DNA of 64,000 bases, taken from NCBI RefSeq assembly GCF_024979295.1, contig NZ_JANLCJ010000002.1, positions 496,001 through 560,000 on the forward strand. The letters are read 5' to 3'. Source of the DNA: Herbiconiux daphne (GTDB taxonomy: Bacteria > Actinomycetota > Actinomycetes > Actinomycetales > Microbacteriaceae). The notes under the pieces were generated by a model. That model did not search any database and was not told where the DNA came from. It saw nothing but the letters and a program-made list of their open reading frames with translations. The position numbers were made by a program, and so were the translations under genes. The stretch's first letter is position 1. Each line of letters begins with the position of its first letter. Shown here one piece after another: positions 42,287 through 51,424 of the stretch.

Positions 42287-43849
42287 ATGTCAACCACCCC
42301 CGACGTCAACGAGACCGTCGAGAAGGCACCGCCCGAGCTGAGCCAGCGTCGTGTCGGCCTGATCTTCGCCGCCCTGATGGTGGCGATGCTGCTGTCGGCG
42401 CTCGACCAGACCATCCTCGGCACCGCGCTGCCGACCATCGTCGGCGAGCTCGACGGTGTGAACCACATGCTCTGGGTGGCGACGGCCTACATCCTGGCGT
42501 CGACCATCGTGATGCCGGTCTACGGCAAGCTCGGCGACCTGATGGGCCGCAAGTCGTTGTTCGTCATCGCGCTGTCGATCTTCGTGTTCGGCTCGATCGT
42601 GGGCGGGTTCGCCAACTCGATGGAGTGGCTCATCGCCGGCCGCGCCGTGCAGGGCCTCGGTGGCGGTGGGCTGATGATCCTCTCGCAGGCGATCATCGCC
42701 GACGTCATCCCGGCGCGGGAGCGCGGCAAGTACATGGGCTTCATCGGCGTGGTCTTCGGCCTCTCGTCGGTCGCCGGCCCGCTGCTCGGCGGTCTCTTCA
42801 CCGACGTGCTCAGCTGGCGACTCGCCTTCTGGATCAACGTGCCGCTCGGCATCGCGGCCATCATCGCCGCGGTCGTCTTCATCCGGCTGCCGAAGATCGT
42901 GAACGCCGAACGCCCGAAGATCGACGTGGCGGGCATGATCACGCTCGCGATCGCGGCATCCGGTCTCGTGCTCACCGCGTCGTGGGGCGGCACCGAATAC
43001 GACTGGAACTCCCCCGTCATCATCGGCCTGATCGTCGTCACCGTGCTCGCCGCGTTCGCGTTCGTGATGGTGGAGCGCAAGAGCGCCGAGCCGGTCATCC
43101 CGCTGTCGCTGTTCCGCAACCGCAACTTCACCCTCACCACCCTCGGCGGGCTCGCCATCGGCATCTCGATGTTCGGCGCGATCGGCTACATGCCGACCTT
43201 CCTGCAGATCGTGAACAGCGTGAACGCCACCGTGTCGGGCTTCATGCTGCTGCCGATGCTCGGCGGTCTGCTGGTGACCGCCATCGGTGGCGGGTTCCTG
43301 GTGACGAAGACCGGGCGCTACAAGTGGATGCCGATCGTGGGCTCGCTCGTGATCGCCGCCGCCCTGGTGCTGTTCTCGACCATGCGGTCGGACACCCCGT
43401 TGCCGCTCATCTTGTTCTACCTGACCATCCTCGGGCTCGGCATCGGCCTCGCGATGCAGGTGCTCGTGCTGATCGTGCAGAACTCGGTGCCCCACAGCCA
43501 GGTGGGCACCGCGACCGCGGGCAACAACTTCTTCCGTGAGATCGGAGCTTCGCTCGGCTCGGCGATCGTCGGTGGCCTCTTCGTGGCACGCCTGACCGAT
43601 CAGCTCCAGGACTCGGCGGCGTCGGCCGGTGCGGCCGCCGGAGCGGTGCCACTCGACACCAATGCGCTCACGCCCGCCGCGATCAACGCGCTGCCGGCCG
43701 AGTTGCACCAGATGATCGTCGACGCCTATGCCAACGCGTTGAGCCCGGTCTACCTGTTCCTCGTGCCGCTCATGCTCGTGGCCGCGCTGCTGCTGTGCTT
43801 CGTGAAGGAGATCCCACTGGCCACCACGACGGTGCAGCCCGAGGGCTGA
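42287..43849 (+). CDS. MFS multidrug exporter, DHA2 (14-helix) type
   Basis: 520 residues. MLLSALDQTILGTALPTIVGELDG (motif D1), YGKLGDLMGRKSLFVIALSIFVFGS (motif A), GRAVQGLGGGGLMILSQAIIADVI (motif B), GLSSVAGPLLGGLFTDVLSW (motif C). Fourteen predicted helices. Likely proton-driven export of lipophilic drugs or antibiotics, controlled by the TetR encoded upstream. Its stop codon sits in a 15-bp direct duplication. Confidence 0.92.
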   Translation: MSTTPDVNETVEKAPPELSQRRVGLIFAALMVAMLLSALDQTILGTALPTIVGELDGVNHMLWVATAYILASTIVMPVYGKLGDLMGRKSLFVIALSIFVFGSIVGGFANSMEWLIAGRAVQGLGGGGLMILSQAIIADVIPARERGKYMGFIGVVFGLSSVAGPLLGGLFTDVLSWRLAFWINVPLGIAAIIAAVVFIRLPKIVNAERPKIDVAGMITLAIAASGLVLTASWGGTEYDWNSPVIIGLIVVTVLAAFAFVMVERKSAEPVIPLSLFRNRNFTLTTLGGLAIGISMFGAIGYMPTFLQIVNSVNATVSGFMLLPMLGGLLVTAIGGGFLVTKTGRYKWMPIVGSLVIAAALVLFSTMRSDTPLPLILFYLTILGLGIGLAMQVLVLIVQNSVPHSQVGTATAGNNFFREIGASLGSAIVGGLFVARLTDQLQDSAASAGAAAGAVPLDTNALTPAAINALPAELHQMIVDAYANALSPVYLFLVPLMLVAALLLCFVKEIPLATTTVQPEG

Positions 43850-43872
43850 TCGGGCGTGGGCTGATCGGGCGA
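43843..43872. repeat. 15-bp direct duplication containing the exporter stop codon
   Basis: GGGCTGATCGGGCGT (43843-43857, with the TGA stop at 43847-43849) is followed at once by GGGCTGATCGGGCGA (43858-43872). Confidence 0.85.
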
Positions 43873-43900
43873 GCGGTGGTCGCGCGAGGCGTCGGGATAC

Positions 43901-44599
43901 TCAGCGCCTGTCGAACGGAAAGCCCTCGAGCATCGCGGTGACGTCGTCGTAGACGGCGAACGCGCCGGCGTCGCGGAGTTCCGCCTCGCCGGTGCCGCCG
44001 CTGCGGAGGCCCACGGTCGCGACTCCGGCCTTGCCGGCGGCGACGGCGTCCCAGGTGGCGTCGCCCACCATGAGCGCTGACGCGGCATCCGTCTTCGCCT
44101 TCTCGAGGGCAACGGCGATGATGTCGGGTTCGGGTTTGGCCGTCTCGACGTCGTCGGCGTTCGTGACCGCGAAGAGCAGATTGTCGATGTCGAGCACGCG
44201 CCGCAGTTCGTCGAGCTCTTCTTCGGGAGCGGATGTCGCGAGCACCACGCGCAGGCCGCTCTCGTGCGCCCGCCGAATGATGGCCTGGGCGCCGTCGAAC
44301 CGCCGCAGGCGCGGCCACAGCTTCTTGTAGTTGCTGCTGTGCAGTTCGGAGGCGTCGTCTCCGACGGCCTCGGCGCGGTCACCGAGCAGGGTCTCGAGCA
44401 GCTTCTGCGAGTCGAGCCCGATCGCCCGATGGATGCGCCAGGTGTCGACCGGTTCGCCCACCTGTTCGAAGGCGCGTGCCCACGCGTCGACGTGCAGATA
44501 GTTCGAGTCGACCAGTGTGCCGTCGACATCGAACAGCACCGCCTCGATCGCCGCGGTCGGCTTTCGGGCGGCGGGTGCGGTGTCGTCGGGTGCGCTCAT
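43901..44599 (-). CDS. HAD-family hydrolase (phosphatase)
   Basis: 232 residues. HAD motif I AVLFDVDGTLVDSNYLHVDAW (nucleophile Asp in DVDGT), motif II VVLATSAP, motif III Lys in TAKPEPD, motif IV MVGDATWDAVAA. The alpha-helical cap of the phosphoglycolate-phosphatase type follows motif I. A soluble phosphomonoesterase; substrate unknown. It is divergent from the CWB2 gene with only 46 bp between. Confidence 0.88.
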   Translation of the reverse strand: MSAPDDTAPAARKPTAAIEAVLFDVDGTLVDSNYLHVDAWARAFEQVGEPVDTWRIHRAIGLDSQKLLETLLGDRAEAVGDDASELHSSNYKKLWPRLRRFDGAQAIIRRAHESGLRVVLATSAPEEELDELRRVLDIDNLLFAVTNADDVETAKPEPDIIAVALEKAKTDAASALMVGDATWDAVAAGKAGVATVGLRSGGTGEAELRDAGAFAVYDDVTAMLEGFPFDRR

Positions 44600-44645
44600 C
44601 CTCTAAGCCAACCACCGTTTCTTCACGATGAGACATTACTGAGGT

Positions 44646-46928
44646 ATGCTCACCTGCATGTCTCAGCCGAAATTATTCCGTTCGAACGTGGCGTCGATCG
44701 CTACGGCCGTCGGTCTCACGCTCTCGATCCTCCTCGCTGCGGGGGCGACCGCTGCCGACGCGGCGCCACCCGCGGGTGGCGAGACCCAGCTCGTGAGTGT
44801 GTCCCGAGCCAGCACGGGGGCCGATGCGAACGCGCAGGATGCCTCCATCTCGGCTGATGGCCGGTACGTCGCATTCTCCTCCGCGGCGACGAACCTCGCC
44901 TCGACGGTGACGAATGGGCGGAAGCAGATCTTCGTTCGAGACCTCGAATCAGGCACGACCACGTTGATCACTCAGAACATGGGTGTTGCGGGCGACGGCG
45001 ACTCGACGAGCCCGTCGATTTCGGCCGATGGAAGCGTCGTGGCGTATCTATCGAGTGCGAAGAACCTCGCGGGAAGCGCTCGAACGGGCTTTCAGCAGGC
45101 GCTAGTGTGGTCGCGCGCGACGAACTCGTCGGTATTGGCGAGCGCCACCAGCGACGTCGTGCCCGGCTCCGCCAACGCCGATGTCGGCGAAGTGACGCTT
45201 TCCGATGACGGTTCCACAGTTGCGTTTAGTACCACCGCGAATAACTTGACAACCGACGCCAACCCAACTGGTTGGCGTGAAATCTTCGTACGGGTCTTAG
45301 CGTCGGGCATCACGACACTCGCTAGCTTCGGCTCGTCGGGTCCCGCAGACGACACGTCCGGTCACCCGGCTCTATCCGGTGACGGACATGTCGTGGTGTT
45401 CTCCAGCGCCGCGACACTCGCAGATGTCTGGAGCAACGGGAGCGATCAGATCTATCGTCGCGACCTCGCCGCGAACTCCATCCAGATGATCAGCAAGAAT
45501 CGTTCGAAAGCGGCCGGAGGCGGGGGTTCGTCGCTCAACGCGGATGTCTCGAGTGATGGAAACGTAGTTGTCTTCTTCAGCGCAGCATTCGACCTGACGG
45601 ACACGCCCACCGTGAGTCACGGCATCTACTGGCACGATGTTCGAGACGGACTGACACGGATCGGATGTCCCGACTATGTGACTGGCGGAATTGCAATCGG
45701 TGGGTACAACAGTCCGTCGATTTCTTCAGATGGCTCGTCGATCACCTTCTTGTCGTCCGCCAAGCGATTGACGCGGGAAGGGGCAGGCGATGGAGTGGTT
45801 CTGCAGGCCTACGTGAACGACTTGAAGACGGGAGTCATCCGCTTGGCCAGCCGATCTACCGGCTTCAGCGATGACGCGGAGGACGCGGTCTCTCAGCCCT
45901 CCGTCTCGGGTAACGGGCGAATGGTCGCGTTCTCATCCAGGGCAACAAACCTGGTTCCCGGTGCCGGACCGTTCTCGCAGGTGTACGTACGCAGCATGAA
46001 CGAAGATCCGGGAGTCGAGCGTGTCGGGGGCACCGATAGGTTCGCGGTGTCGGCGGGAGTTTCTGGCGGAACCTTCGGGGCGAATGTTCCCGTGACTTAT
46101 GTCGCGTCCGGGGAGACCTTCGCCGACGCGCTATCCGGGTCGGCAGCGGCCGGTGCGAAGCATGCGCCAGTGCTACTCGTGACTAGGAATTCCATACCGG
46201 GGCCGGTCAGTGATGAGCTTCGACGCCTGACGCCGAAGAAGATCGTCGTGCTCGGAGGGGTGAACACGATCGACCCGTCGGTCGAGCGCGCGCTGGCGGC
46301 CTTCAGCCCATCCGTCACCCGCATATCGGGCGCAGATCGTTTCGCGCTCTCGGCGGCCGTCTCCGCTGCGACTTTCGGCGAGGCAGGGGCGTCCGTTCCG
46401 ATCGCTTATGTGGCATCGGGCGCGGTCTTTCCCGATGCGTTGTCCGGCTCGGCGGCGGCGGGATATCTGGGCGGTCCGGTCTTGCTCGCCACGAAAGAAG
46501 GGGTGTCGACACGGGTTTTCGCCGAGTTGGGACGTCTGAGACCTGCGTCCATCGTGGTGCTCGGCGGGGTCAACACCCTCAGCGATTCCGTCGTCGAGAC
46601 CCTGTCGAGCATCGCTCCCACATCGCGCATTGCCGGCGCGGATCGGTTCGCGGTCTCCGCGGGTATCTCGGCAGCGACCTTCCCCACGGGAACGATCGCG
46701 GCATACGTCGCATCCGGCGCCGTGTTCCCTGACGCCCTCTCGGGATCCGCCGCCGCCATCAGACGCGGCGGACCGGTGCTCCTCGTCACAGCCGACCGTA
46801 TTCCCGACCCGATCAAGGCCGAACTGGCCCGGCTCAAGCCCACCAGAATCATCGTGCTCGGCGGCACAGCCACCGTGTCTGAAGCCGTCCTCAACGACCT
46901 CAAGACCTACGCGGTGCCGATTTCGTGA
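44646..46928 (+). CDS. Secreted cell-wall-binding protein: PD40-like repeats plus three CWB2 repeats
   Basis: 760 residues. Signal peptide (VASIATAVGLTLSILLAAGATAADA). Residues about 45-455 form a beta-propeller-like region of repeats with DASISADGRYVAFSSAATNLA and similar ISADG.VVAYLSSAKNLA units (TolB/PD40 type). Residues about 456-760 are three CWB2 units, each with a R(I/V)xGxDRFAxSA(G/A) start, YVASGxxFPDALSGSAAA and a IVVLGGxxT end. CWB2 domains hold proteins on the cell wall. The start may be ATG 44646 or ATG 44658; neither is ideally spaced from GAGG at 44641. The stretch 44900-46000 is less GC-rich than its neighbours. Confidence 0.85.
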   Translation: MLTCMSQPKLFRSNVASIATAVGLTLSILLAAGATAADAAPPAGGETQLVSVSRASTGADANAQDASISADGRYVAFSSAATNLASTVTNGRKQIFVRDLESGTTTLITQNMGVAGDGDSTSPSISADGSVVAYLSSAKNLAGSARTGFQQALVWSRATNSSVLASATSDVVPGSANADVGEVTLSDDGSTVAFSTTANNLTTDANPTGWREIFVRVLASGITTLASFGSSGPADDTSGHPALSGDGHVVVFSSAATLADVWSNGSDQIYRRDLAANSIQMISKNRSKAAGGGGSSLNADVSSDGNVVVFFSAAFDLTDTPTVSHGIYWHDVRDGLTRIGCPDYVTGGIAIGGYNSPSISSDGSSITFLSSAKRLTREGAGDGVVLQAYVNDLKTGVIRLASRSTGFSDDAEDAVSQPSVSGNGRMVAFSSRATNLVPGAGPFSQVYVRSMNEDPGVERVGGTDRFAVSAGVSGGTFGANVPVTYVASGETFADALSGSAAAGAKHAPVLLVTRNSIPGPVSDELRRLTPKKIVVLGGVNTIDPSVERALAAFSPSVTRISGADRFALSAAVSAATFGEAGASVPIAYVASGAVFPDALSGSAAAGYLGGPVLLATKEGVSTRVFAELGRLRPASIVVLGGVNTLSDSVVETLSSIAPTSRIAGADRFAVSAGISAATFPTGTIAAYVASGAVFPDALSGSAAAIRRGGPVLLVTADRIPDPIKAELARLKPTRIIVLGGTATVSEAVLNDLKTYAVPIS

Positions 46929-47076
46929 CGTGAGACCGGGGTGTGAGTGGCGCCCCGGTCGTCACGATCCAGTGACGCCCGACGTCTGCGATTGATCGCC
47001 CGTCGGCTGCAGAAGTGTGCCGCCACGGCGAGGGTGGGATCGGTCGGGTTCAAGCACACGATCGAACTAAGAGCCT

Positions 47077-47282
47077 GCTGACTCGGGTCTCGCTGACCCG
47101 TGTCCCGCTGACCCTGTGCCCCGCTGTCTCAGGGTCCCGATGACTCGAGTTCCGGCGGACCCCGGGTCCCGATATTTCGAGTCACCGCTGACTCCGGGGC
47201 CCTGTGACTCGGGTCCCGCCGACTCGGGGTCCCGTTAGCCAGGAGCCCCGGGCCAGTCTGCGCCCCGCTAGCTCAGCGCCCC
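47077..47282. repeat. About 13 degenerate 16-bp tandem units running into the GT4 gene end
   Basis: Units such as CTGACTCGGGTCTCG, CTGACCCGTGTCCCG, CTGTCTCAGGGTCCCG and CCGACTCGGGGTCCCG have a period of 15-17 bp. The last unit (CTAGCTCAGCGCCCC, about 47268-47282) is the real 3' end of the glycosyltransferase gene including its stop. The preceding 46929-47076 is intergenic with nothing recognisable. Confidence 0.75.
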
Positions 47283-48560
47283 CTCCGGGCGCGGGAAGCG
47301 CTCGAAGAGCTTGTCGAACACGGCGTGGCGATCGAACTGCAGGGCGTAGGCCCGAGCGTGTTCGGCGCGATCACGGCGCTCGGCGGGGGTGGTGTGCAGC
47401 ACGGCCTCATCGATCGCATCGGCGATCGCGTCGGGTGCATCGACGGGAACGACGATGGCGTGGTCGCCGATCGCCTCGCCGATGCCACCGGTGAGGGTCG
47501 TGATGACGGGGCCACCCCCCGCGAGCATCTTCTCGGCGAGGGCGATGCCGAAGGTCTCGACGAACTCGGGGCGAGGCTTCGACGGCAGCACGAACGCGGC
47601 GCACCCGGCCATCAGGTAGGGCTTCTCGGCGTCGCCGACGTCGTCGAGAAAACGGATGCGCGACGCGAGCGGCGAGGCCGCGGCCAGTCCACGAAGTGCA
47701 CCGGCCTGCGGCCCACGGCCCGCGATGATGAGGGGCATGTCGGTGGTTCGCCCGATCTCGCTGCGTTCGAAGCCGGCGATGAGGTCGTCGACACCCTTCG
47801 CATCGGTGAGGCGAGACAGGAACAGCAGGTAGCCGTCACGCTCGAGACCGCGCGCGGCGAGCAGGTCGTCGGTGGTGAGCTCGTCGAGATCGAGATAGGC
47901 GGCCGCATCGATCGCCGGGTAGGAGACGACGATGCGCTCGCGGCACTGCTCGGCGAACCGCGTGCCGTGCTGATCGTCGACCCGCTGAGCCTCGGAGATG
48001 ATGAGGTCGCGCGTGTACTCCGACACCGCCACGCAGTGATCTTGACTGAGGTAGCTCGACAGGATGTGGGCGGCGGCCCCCAGCCGGCCCTCCTCCACTG
48101 CCGTGCGCACCACGTTGGTGACGTCGGACCCGACCGCCTCGGCGATGGTCGTGACGTTCACCGGCAGGCCGGTGCTCCACGCGGCGCGCATCGCGTCGGC
48201 CACCGCGATGGTGTGCGGGCTCAGGTAGAGAGAGAGGGCCACCGTGGGCACGCCGTCGGTGAAGAGCTCCACCAGGCGGCCGGTGATGCCGGCGACGTAA
48301 CGGCCGTCGGGCACCTTGTAGTCGCCGACCGGCGCCGGCCGCTCGACGATGATGCCGGGGCTGTAGGGCAGCACCGAGTCGAGCGGCTTCAGCGGCAGGC
48401 CGGCCTGCTCGAGCTTCTCGATCGGCCAGGTGACGATGCGCACCTCGTCGAAGCCGCGCACCAACGCGGTCTCGGCGAGGTTGCGCGCCTCGACCGAATG
48501 CCCGCAGATGACCGGATCGGCTCGCACCACCACGACGAGACGGTTGCGGATCGCGTTCAT
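47268..48560 (-). CDS. GT4-family glycosyltransferase
   Basis: 430 residues. GT-B fold; C-terminal nucleotide-sugar domain with LLFLSRLTDAKGVDDLIAGF, PLIIAGRGPQAGALRGLA, and the acceptor/donor loop RPEFVETFGIALAEKMLAGGGPVITTLTGGIGEAIGD (the EFVETFGIALAE stretch is the E-x7-E motif). Cytoplasmic. ATG overlaps the stop of the GH92 gene (ATGA), linking synthesis or remodelling of a glycan with mannosidase activity. Confidence 0.87.
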   Translation of the reverse strand: MNAIRNRLVVVVRADPVICGHSVEARNLAETALVRGFDEVRIVTWPIEKLEQAGLPLKPLDSVLPYSPGIIVERPAPVGDYKVPDGRYVAGITGRLVELFTDGVPTVALSLYLSPHTIAVADAMRAAWSTGLPVNVTTIAEAVGSDVTNVVRTAVEEGRLGAAAHILSSYLSQDHCVAVSEYTRDLIISEAQRVDDQHGTRFAEQCRERIVVSYPAIDAAAYLDLDELTTDDLLAARGLERDGYLLFLSRLTDAKGVDDLIAGFERSEIGRTTDMPLIIAGRGPQAGALRGLAAASPLASRIRFLDDVGDAEKPYLMAGCAAFVLPSKPRPEFVETFGIALAEKMLAGGGPVITTLTGGIGEAIGDHAIVVPVDAPDAIADAIDEAVLHTTPAERRDRAEHARAYALQFDRHAVFDKLFERFPRPEGALS

Positions 48561-51337
48561 GAGCTCTCTCCTGTTCGAGGCTGAGGGTCAGGGTCGGACG
48601 AACCCGATGGCGTCGGGCCCGATGGTGTCGGACCCGATGGTGTCGGGCCCGCCGGTGTCTGACGGGCTTCTGGCGGGTCTGCAGGCACCGGATCGTCGGC
48701 AACGAGCCGGCCCGGATCATCGGGCTCAAGCTCGAGTTCGAACCCGAGCGCCGGATCGTCGGCATCGGTGACCACCACCGACCCCTCCGGGGCCAGGTCG
48801 TCGTCGCCGATGTCGCTCTCGGTCTCGATCGAGGCCGCACGCTCGACCTGCGCGTCGACGGCCGCGGCATCCGTCGCCGCCGCGCTCGCATTCGTCGCTC
48901 CGGCATTCGTCGCTCCGGCATTCGTCGCACCGGCATTCGTCGCACCGGCATTCGTCGCACCCGCCGCCGGAGCCGAACCCGGCGAGCCCGGCGAGCCCGC
49001 CGACCCCACCGGCGCAGCCGGCCGCGTCGACGGCGGCACCTCGACCGAGCCCCACCCGCTCGGCTGCGGCCCGAGCGTCACCACGAGTTCTCCGCCGCGG
49101 TGGAACTCGTCGCCCCGCAGCCAGCTGCGCTCGAGCGGCACCCCGTTGAGTTCAACCGACTGCACGTATTGCACGGGGCCCCCGGCAATGGGCTCGACGA
49201 AGTCGCGCGTGCGAATGGCGAACGTGCCGTCGCCCACCGCGATCGTGGCTTCGGCGAACGACGGCGCGTTCACGAGGAAGATGTTCTGGCCCGCCACCGG
49301 GAACAGCCCCAGCGAAGCCCAGACGTACCACGAGCTGAGCCCGCCCGAGTCGTCGTTGCCGGGCAGCCCACCGCGACCCACGCCGAATTGCTGGTGCACC
49401 ACGTTGTGCACGATCTCGGCGGTGCGATCGGGGCGACCGGCGTAGTGGTAGGCCCACGGCGCATCCATGTCGGGCTCGTTGTTGAGCCCCTCGAACCGGC
49501 CGAGGTTGTAGCCGGTGAGCAGCTCTTCGGCGCCGGGCTTGTTGCCCGGCTGGGTCACCGGCTCGGCCCCGTAGCCGAAGAACTCGTCGAGCTGCTGCAC
49601 GAACCGCTCGCGCCCGCCGCTCACCTCGATGCGCCCCGCCATGTCGTGCAGCAGCCGGAACGAGTAGTTGTATCGGCTGCCCTCGTAGTAGGTCGAGTCT
49701 TTGAGCAACCCGGATGTCGCGTCGAAGGCGTTGGCCCACCGCTCGGCCAGCTCGTCGAACTGGGCCGCGAGCGCCTTGTCGCCGACGTGCCGCGCCACGT
49801 TCGCCGTGCACCAGTATCCGAAGGCCAGGTCGAGGGTGTGGCTGATCGGATGCGCCTCGCCCCGCAGCAGGAACTCCTCGCCGTAGGTGCGGCGCAGGTC
49901 GTCGGACATGTGCACGAGCGCCCAGTCCCAGTCGATGCCGGGCAGGCCCAGCTGGCACAGGTCGGCCAGGAAGGTGTGCGCGAGCGCACTTCCCTGCCGC
50001 GAGAACCGGTCGCCGCCGCGCGCCAGCCGGTAGCCGATGGGAAAGTTGCCCTCTTCTTCGCAGATGGTGAGCAGAGCGTTGGCGAGCTCGACGGCCCGCT
50101 CCGGCGCGAGGGCCGTGAGCAGCGGCAGCTGGGTGCGATAGATGTCCCACATCGTCGAGATGTCGAACGCGAACGGGCCGTCGGCCGGCCAGAACGGGCT
50201 CTCGGACTCGGCGAAGCTCGGCTTGATGAGCGAGTGGTAGAGCGCCGTGGTGAACACCGTGCGCCGATCGGCCGAGGGCGTGTCGACCGTGATCGTCTTG
50301 AGCTGCTTGCGCCAGGTCTTCTGGGTGCGCTCGCGACGCGCCTCGAACCGTGCGGGGCCGGGCCCGCAGTCGGCCCGCAGGTTGCGCTCGGCCTGCTCCA
50401 CCCCGCGGAACGAGAACCCGATGCGCAGCTCGATGGTCTGCCCCGGCTCGCTCGGGCCTGCCCACATGAGCCCGAAGGGGCGCAGCGTCGTGGGGCGGAT
50501 GTGATCGAAGTCGAGCCGGGTGCCGCCCGGCATCAGCCGCCGGTCGTACCACAGCATCTGGCGCCACTGCGGGGTGTCGCACTCGATGTGCACCGCTATC
50601 GGCGCCCCCTCGGCCACCACCACGCCGCTCGCGACCCCGGGCTCGATCGTCTCGAGGTGCGCGCGCAGCGGAATGGTCGAGCCGTAGGGAATGGCGAGCC
50701 CGCCGAGCGAGAAGTCGATCACGATGCGCGCGTTGGAGTGGCGCGGGAACGTGTAGCGGTGCACCGCGCTCTTCGGCCCCACGGTGATCTCGGCCGTGAC
50801 CCCCGAGTCGAGGGTGGCGGAGTAGTAGCCGGGCTCCGCCTGCTCGTCGGTGACCTGCCAGGTGCGCCCGAGAACGTCGAGCGGCTCGACCATCGGCGTG
50901 ACCCGGAAGTAGTTGTAGTACTTGCGGATGGCGCCGGTGCCCGACTGCTGGAAGTGCGAGAACCCCGACGCGAGCTGGGTGTCGTGGATGGTCGACGGCA
51001 CGCCCTCGAGACTGAGGTCGTATTTGCCGTAACCCGTCGGGTAGGCGCCCGAATAGGCGCAGGCCGACACCATGCCGAGCGGATAGGTCGCCCCTGGATG
51101 CGTGTTGCCGATCTGCGGCTTCGGCCACCACCAGGTGGCCGCCAGACCCGTCGCCGGCGGCAGACTCGTGACCTCTGACCCGATGAAGGGGTCGACGGAG
51201 CCGTTCACGCACACACCGATTTCGGGATGCCGGCTTCGTGGGGCCTGCAGGTCATCGTCGGAGCGTAAGTTTCGCAGGCGGACAGCACATGAACCACCGG
51301 TGACGCCCCGGCAAACGGATGAGTCGCGATCATGCAC
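48557..51337 (-). CDS. GH92-family alpha-mannosidase
   Basis: 926 residues from ATG 51337. Clear GH92 features: VDPFIGSE and GNTHPGATYPLGMVSACAYSG at the start, SGFSHFQQSGTGA, DISTMWDIYRTQLPLLTALAP, ALVHMSDDLRRTYGEEFLLRG, AWAYHYAGRPDRTAEIVHNVV, and GLPGNDDSGGLSSWYVWASLGLFPVAGQ. These Ca-dependent exo-mannosidases remove alpha-linked mannose. No signal peptide is visible, so it may act inside the cell. After about residue 765 comes a 160-residue disordered tail with five GATNA repeats, an acidic stretch and GPTPS repeats. GTG 51214 or 51208, nearer VDPFIG, are alternative starts. Confidence 0.88.
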   Translation of the reverse strand: MHDRDSSVCRGVTGGSCAVRLRNLRSDDDLQAPRSRHPEIGVCVNGSVDPFIGSEVTSLPPATGLAATWWWPKPQIGNTHPGATYPLGMVSACAYSGAYPTGYGKYDLSLEGVPSTIHDTQLASGFSHFQQSGTGAIRKYYNYFRVTPMVEPLDVLGRTWQVTDEQAEPGYYSATLDSGVTAEITVGPKSAVHRYTFPRHSNARIVIDFSLGGLAIPYGSTIPLRAHLETIEPGVASGVVVAEGAPIAVHIECDTPQWRQMLWYDRRLMPGGTRLDFDHIRPTTLRPFGLMWAGPSEPGQTIELRIGFSFRGVEQAERNLRADCGPGPARFEARRERTQKTWRKQLKTITVDTPSADRRTVFTTALYHSLIKPSFAESESPFWPADGPFAFDISTMWDIYRTQLPLLTALAPERAVELANALLTICEEEGNFPIGYRLARGGDRFSRQGSALAHTFLADLCQLGLPGIDWDWALVHMSDDLRRTYGEEFLLRGEAHPISHTLDLAFGYWCTANVARHVGDKALAAQFDELAERWANAFDATSGLLKDSTYYEGSRYNYSFRLLHDMAGRIEVSGGRERFVQQLDEFFGYGAEPVTQPGNKPGAEELLTGYNLGRFEGLNNEPDMDAPWAYHYAGRPDRTAEIVHNVVHQQFGVGRGGLPGNDDSGGLSSWYVWASLGLFPVAGQNIFLVNAPSFAEATIAVGDGTFAIRTRDFVEPIAGGPVQYVQSVELNGVPLERSWLRGDEFHRGGELVVTLGPQPSGWGSVEVPPSTRPAAPVGSAGSPGSPGSAPAAGATNAGATNAGATNAGATNAGATNASAAATDAAAVDAQVERAASIETESDIGDDDLAPEGSVVVTDADDPALGFELELEPDDPGRLVADDPVPADPPEARQTPAGPTPSGPTPSGPTPSGSSDPDPQPRTGESS
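48888..48962. repeat. Five 15-bp tandem repeats coding for GATNA
   Basis: GCATTCGTCGC(T/A)CCG repeated at 48888, 48903, 48918, 48933 and 48948. The first two copies have T and the rest A at the variable position, so copies arose by stepwise duplication. It lies in the tail of the GH92 gene and keeps frame. Confidence 0.9.
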
Positions 51338-51424
51338 ACATCATGCCAGCCGGTTGTTTCAGGCTCGGGTCGGCGGCGCAGGTTGTGGATGGCGATCGCG
51401 AGACCGCTGGTTGTGGAGGAGAGA

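Noticed and set aside
48888..48962. Noncoding minisatellite
   Set aside because: The 15-bp period keeps the GH92 frame open and encodes GATNA repeats, so it is coding low-complexity sequence.
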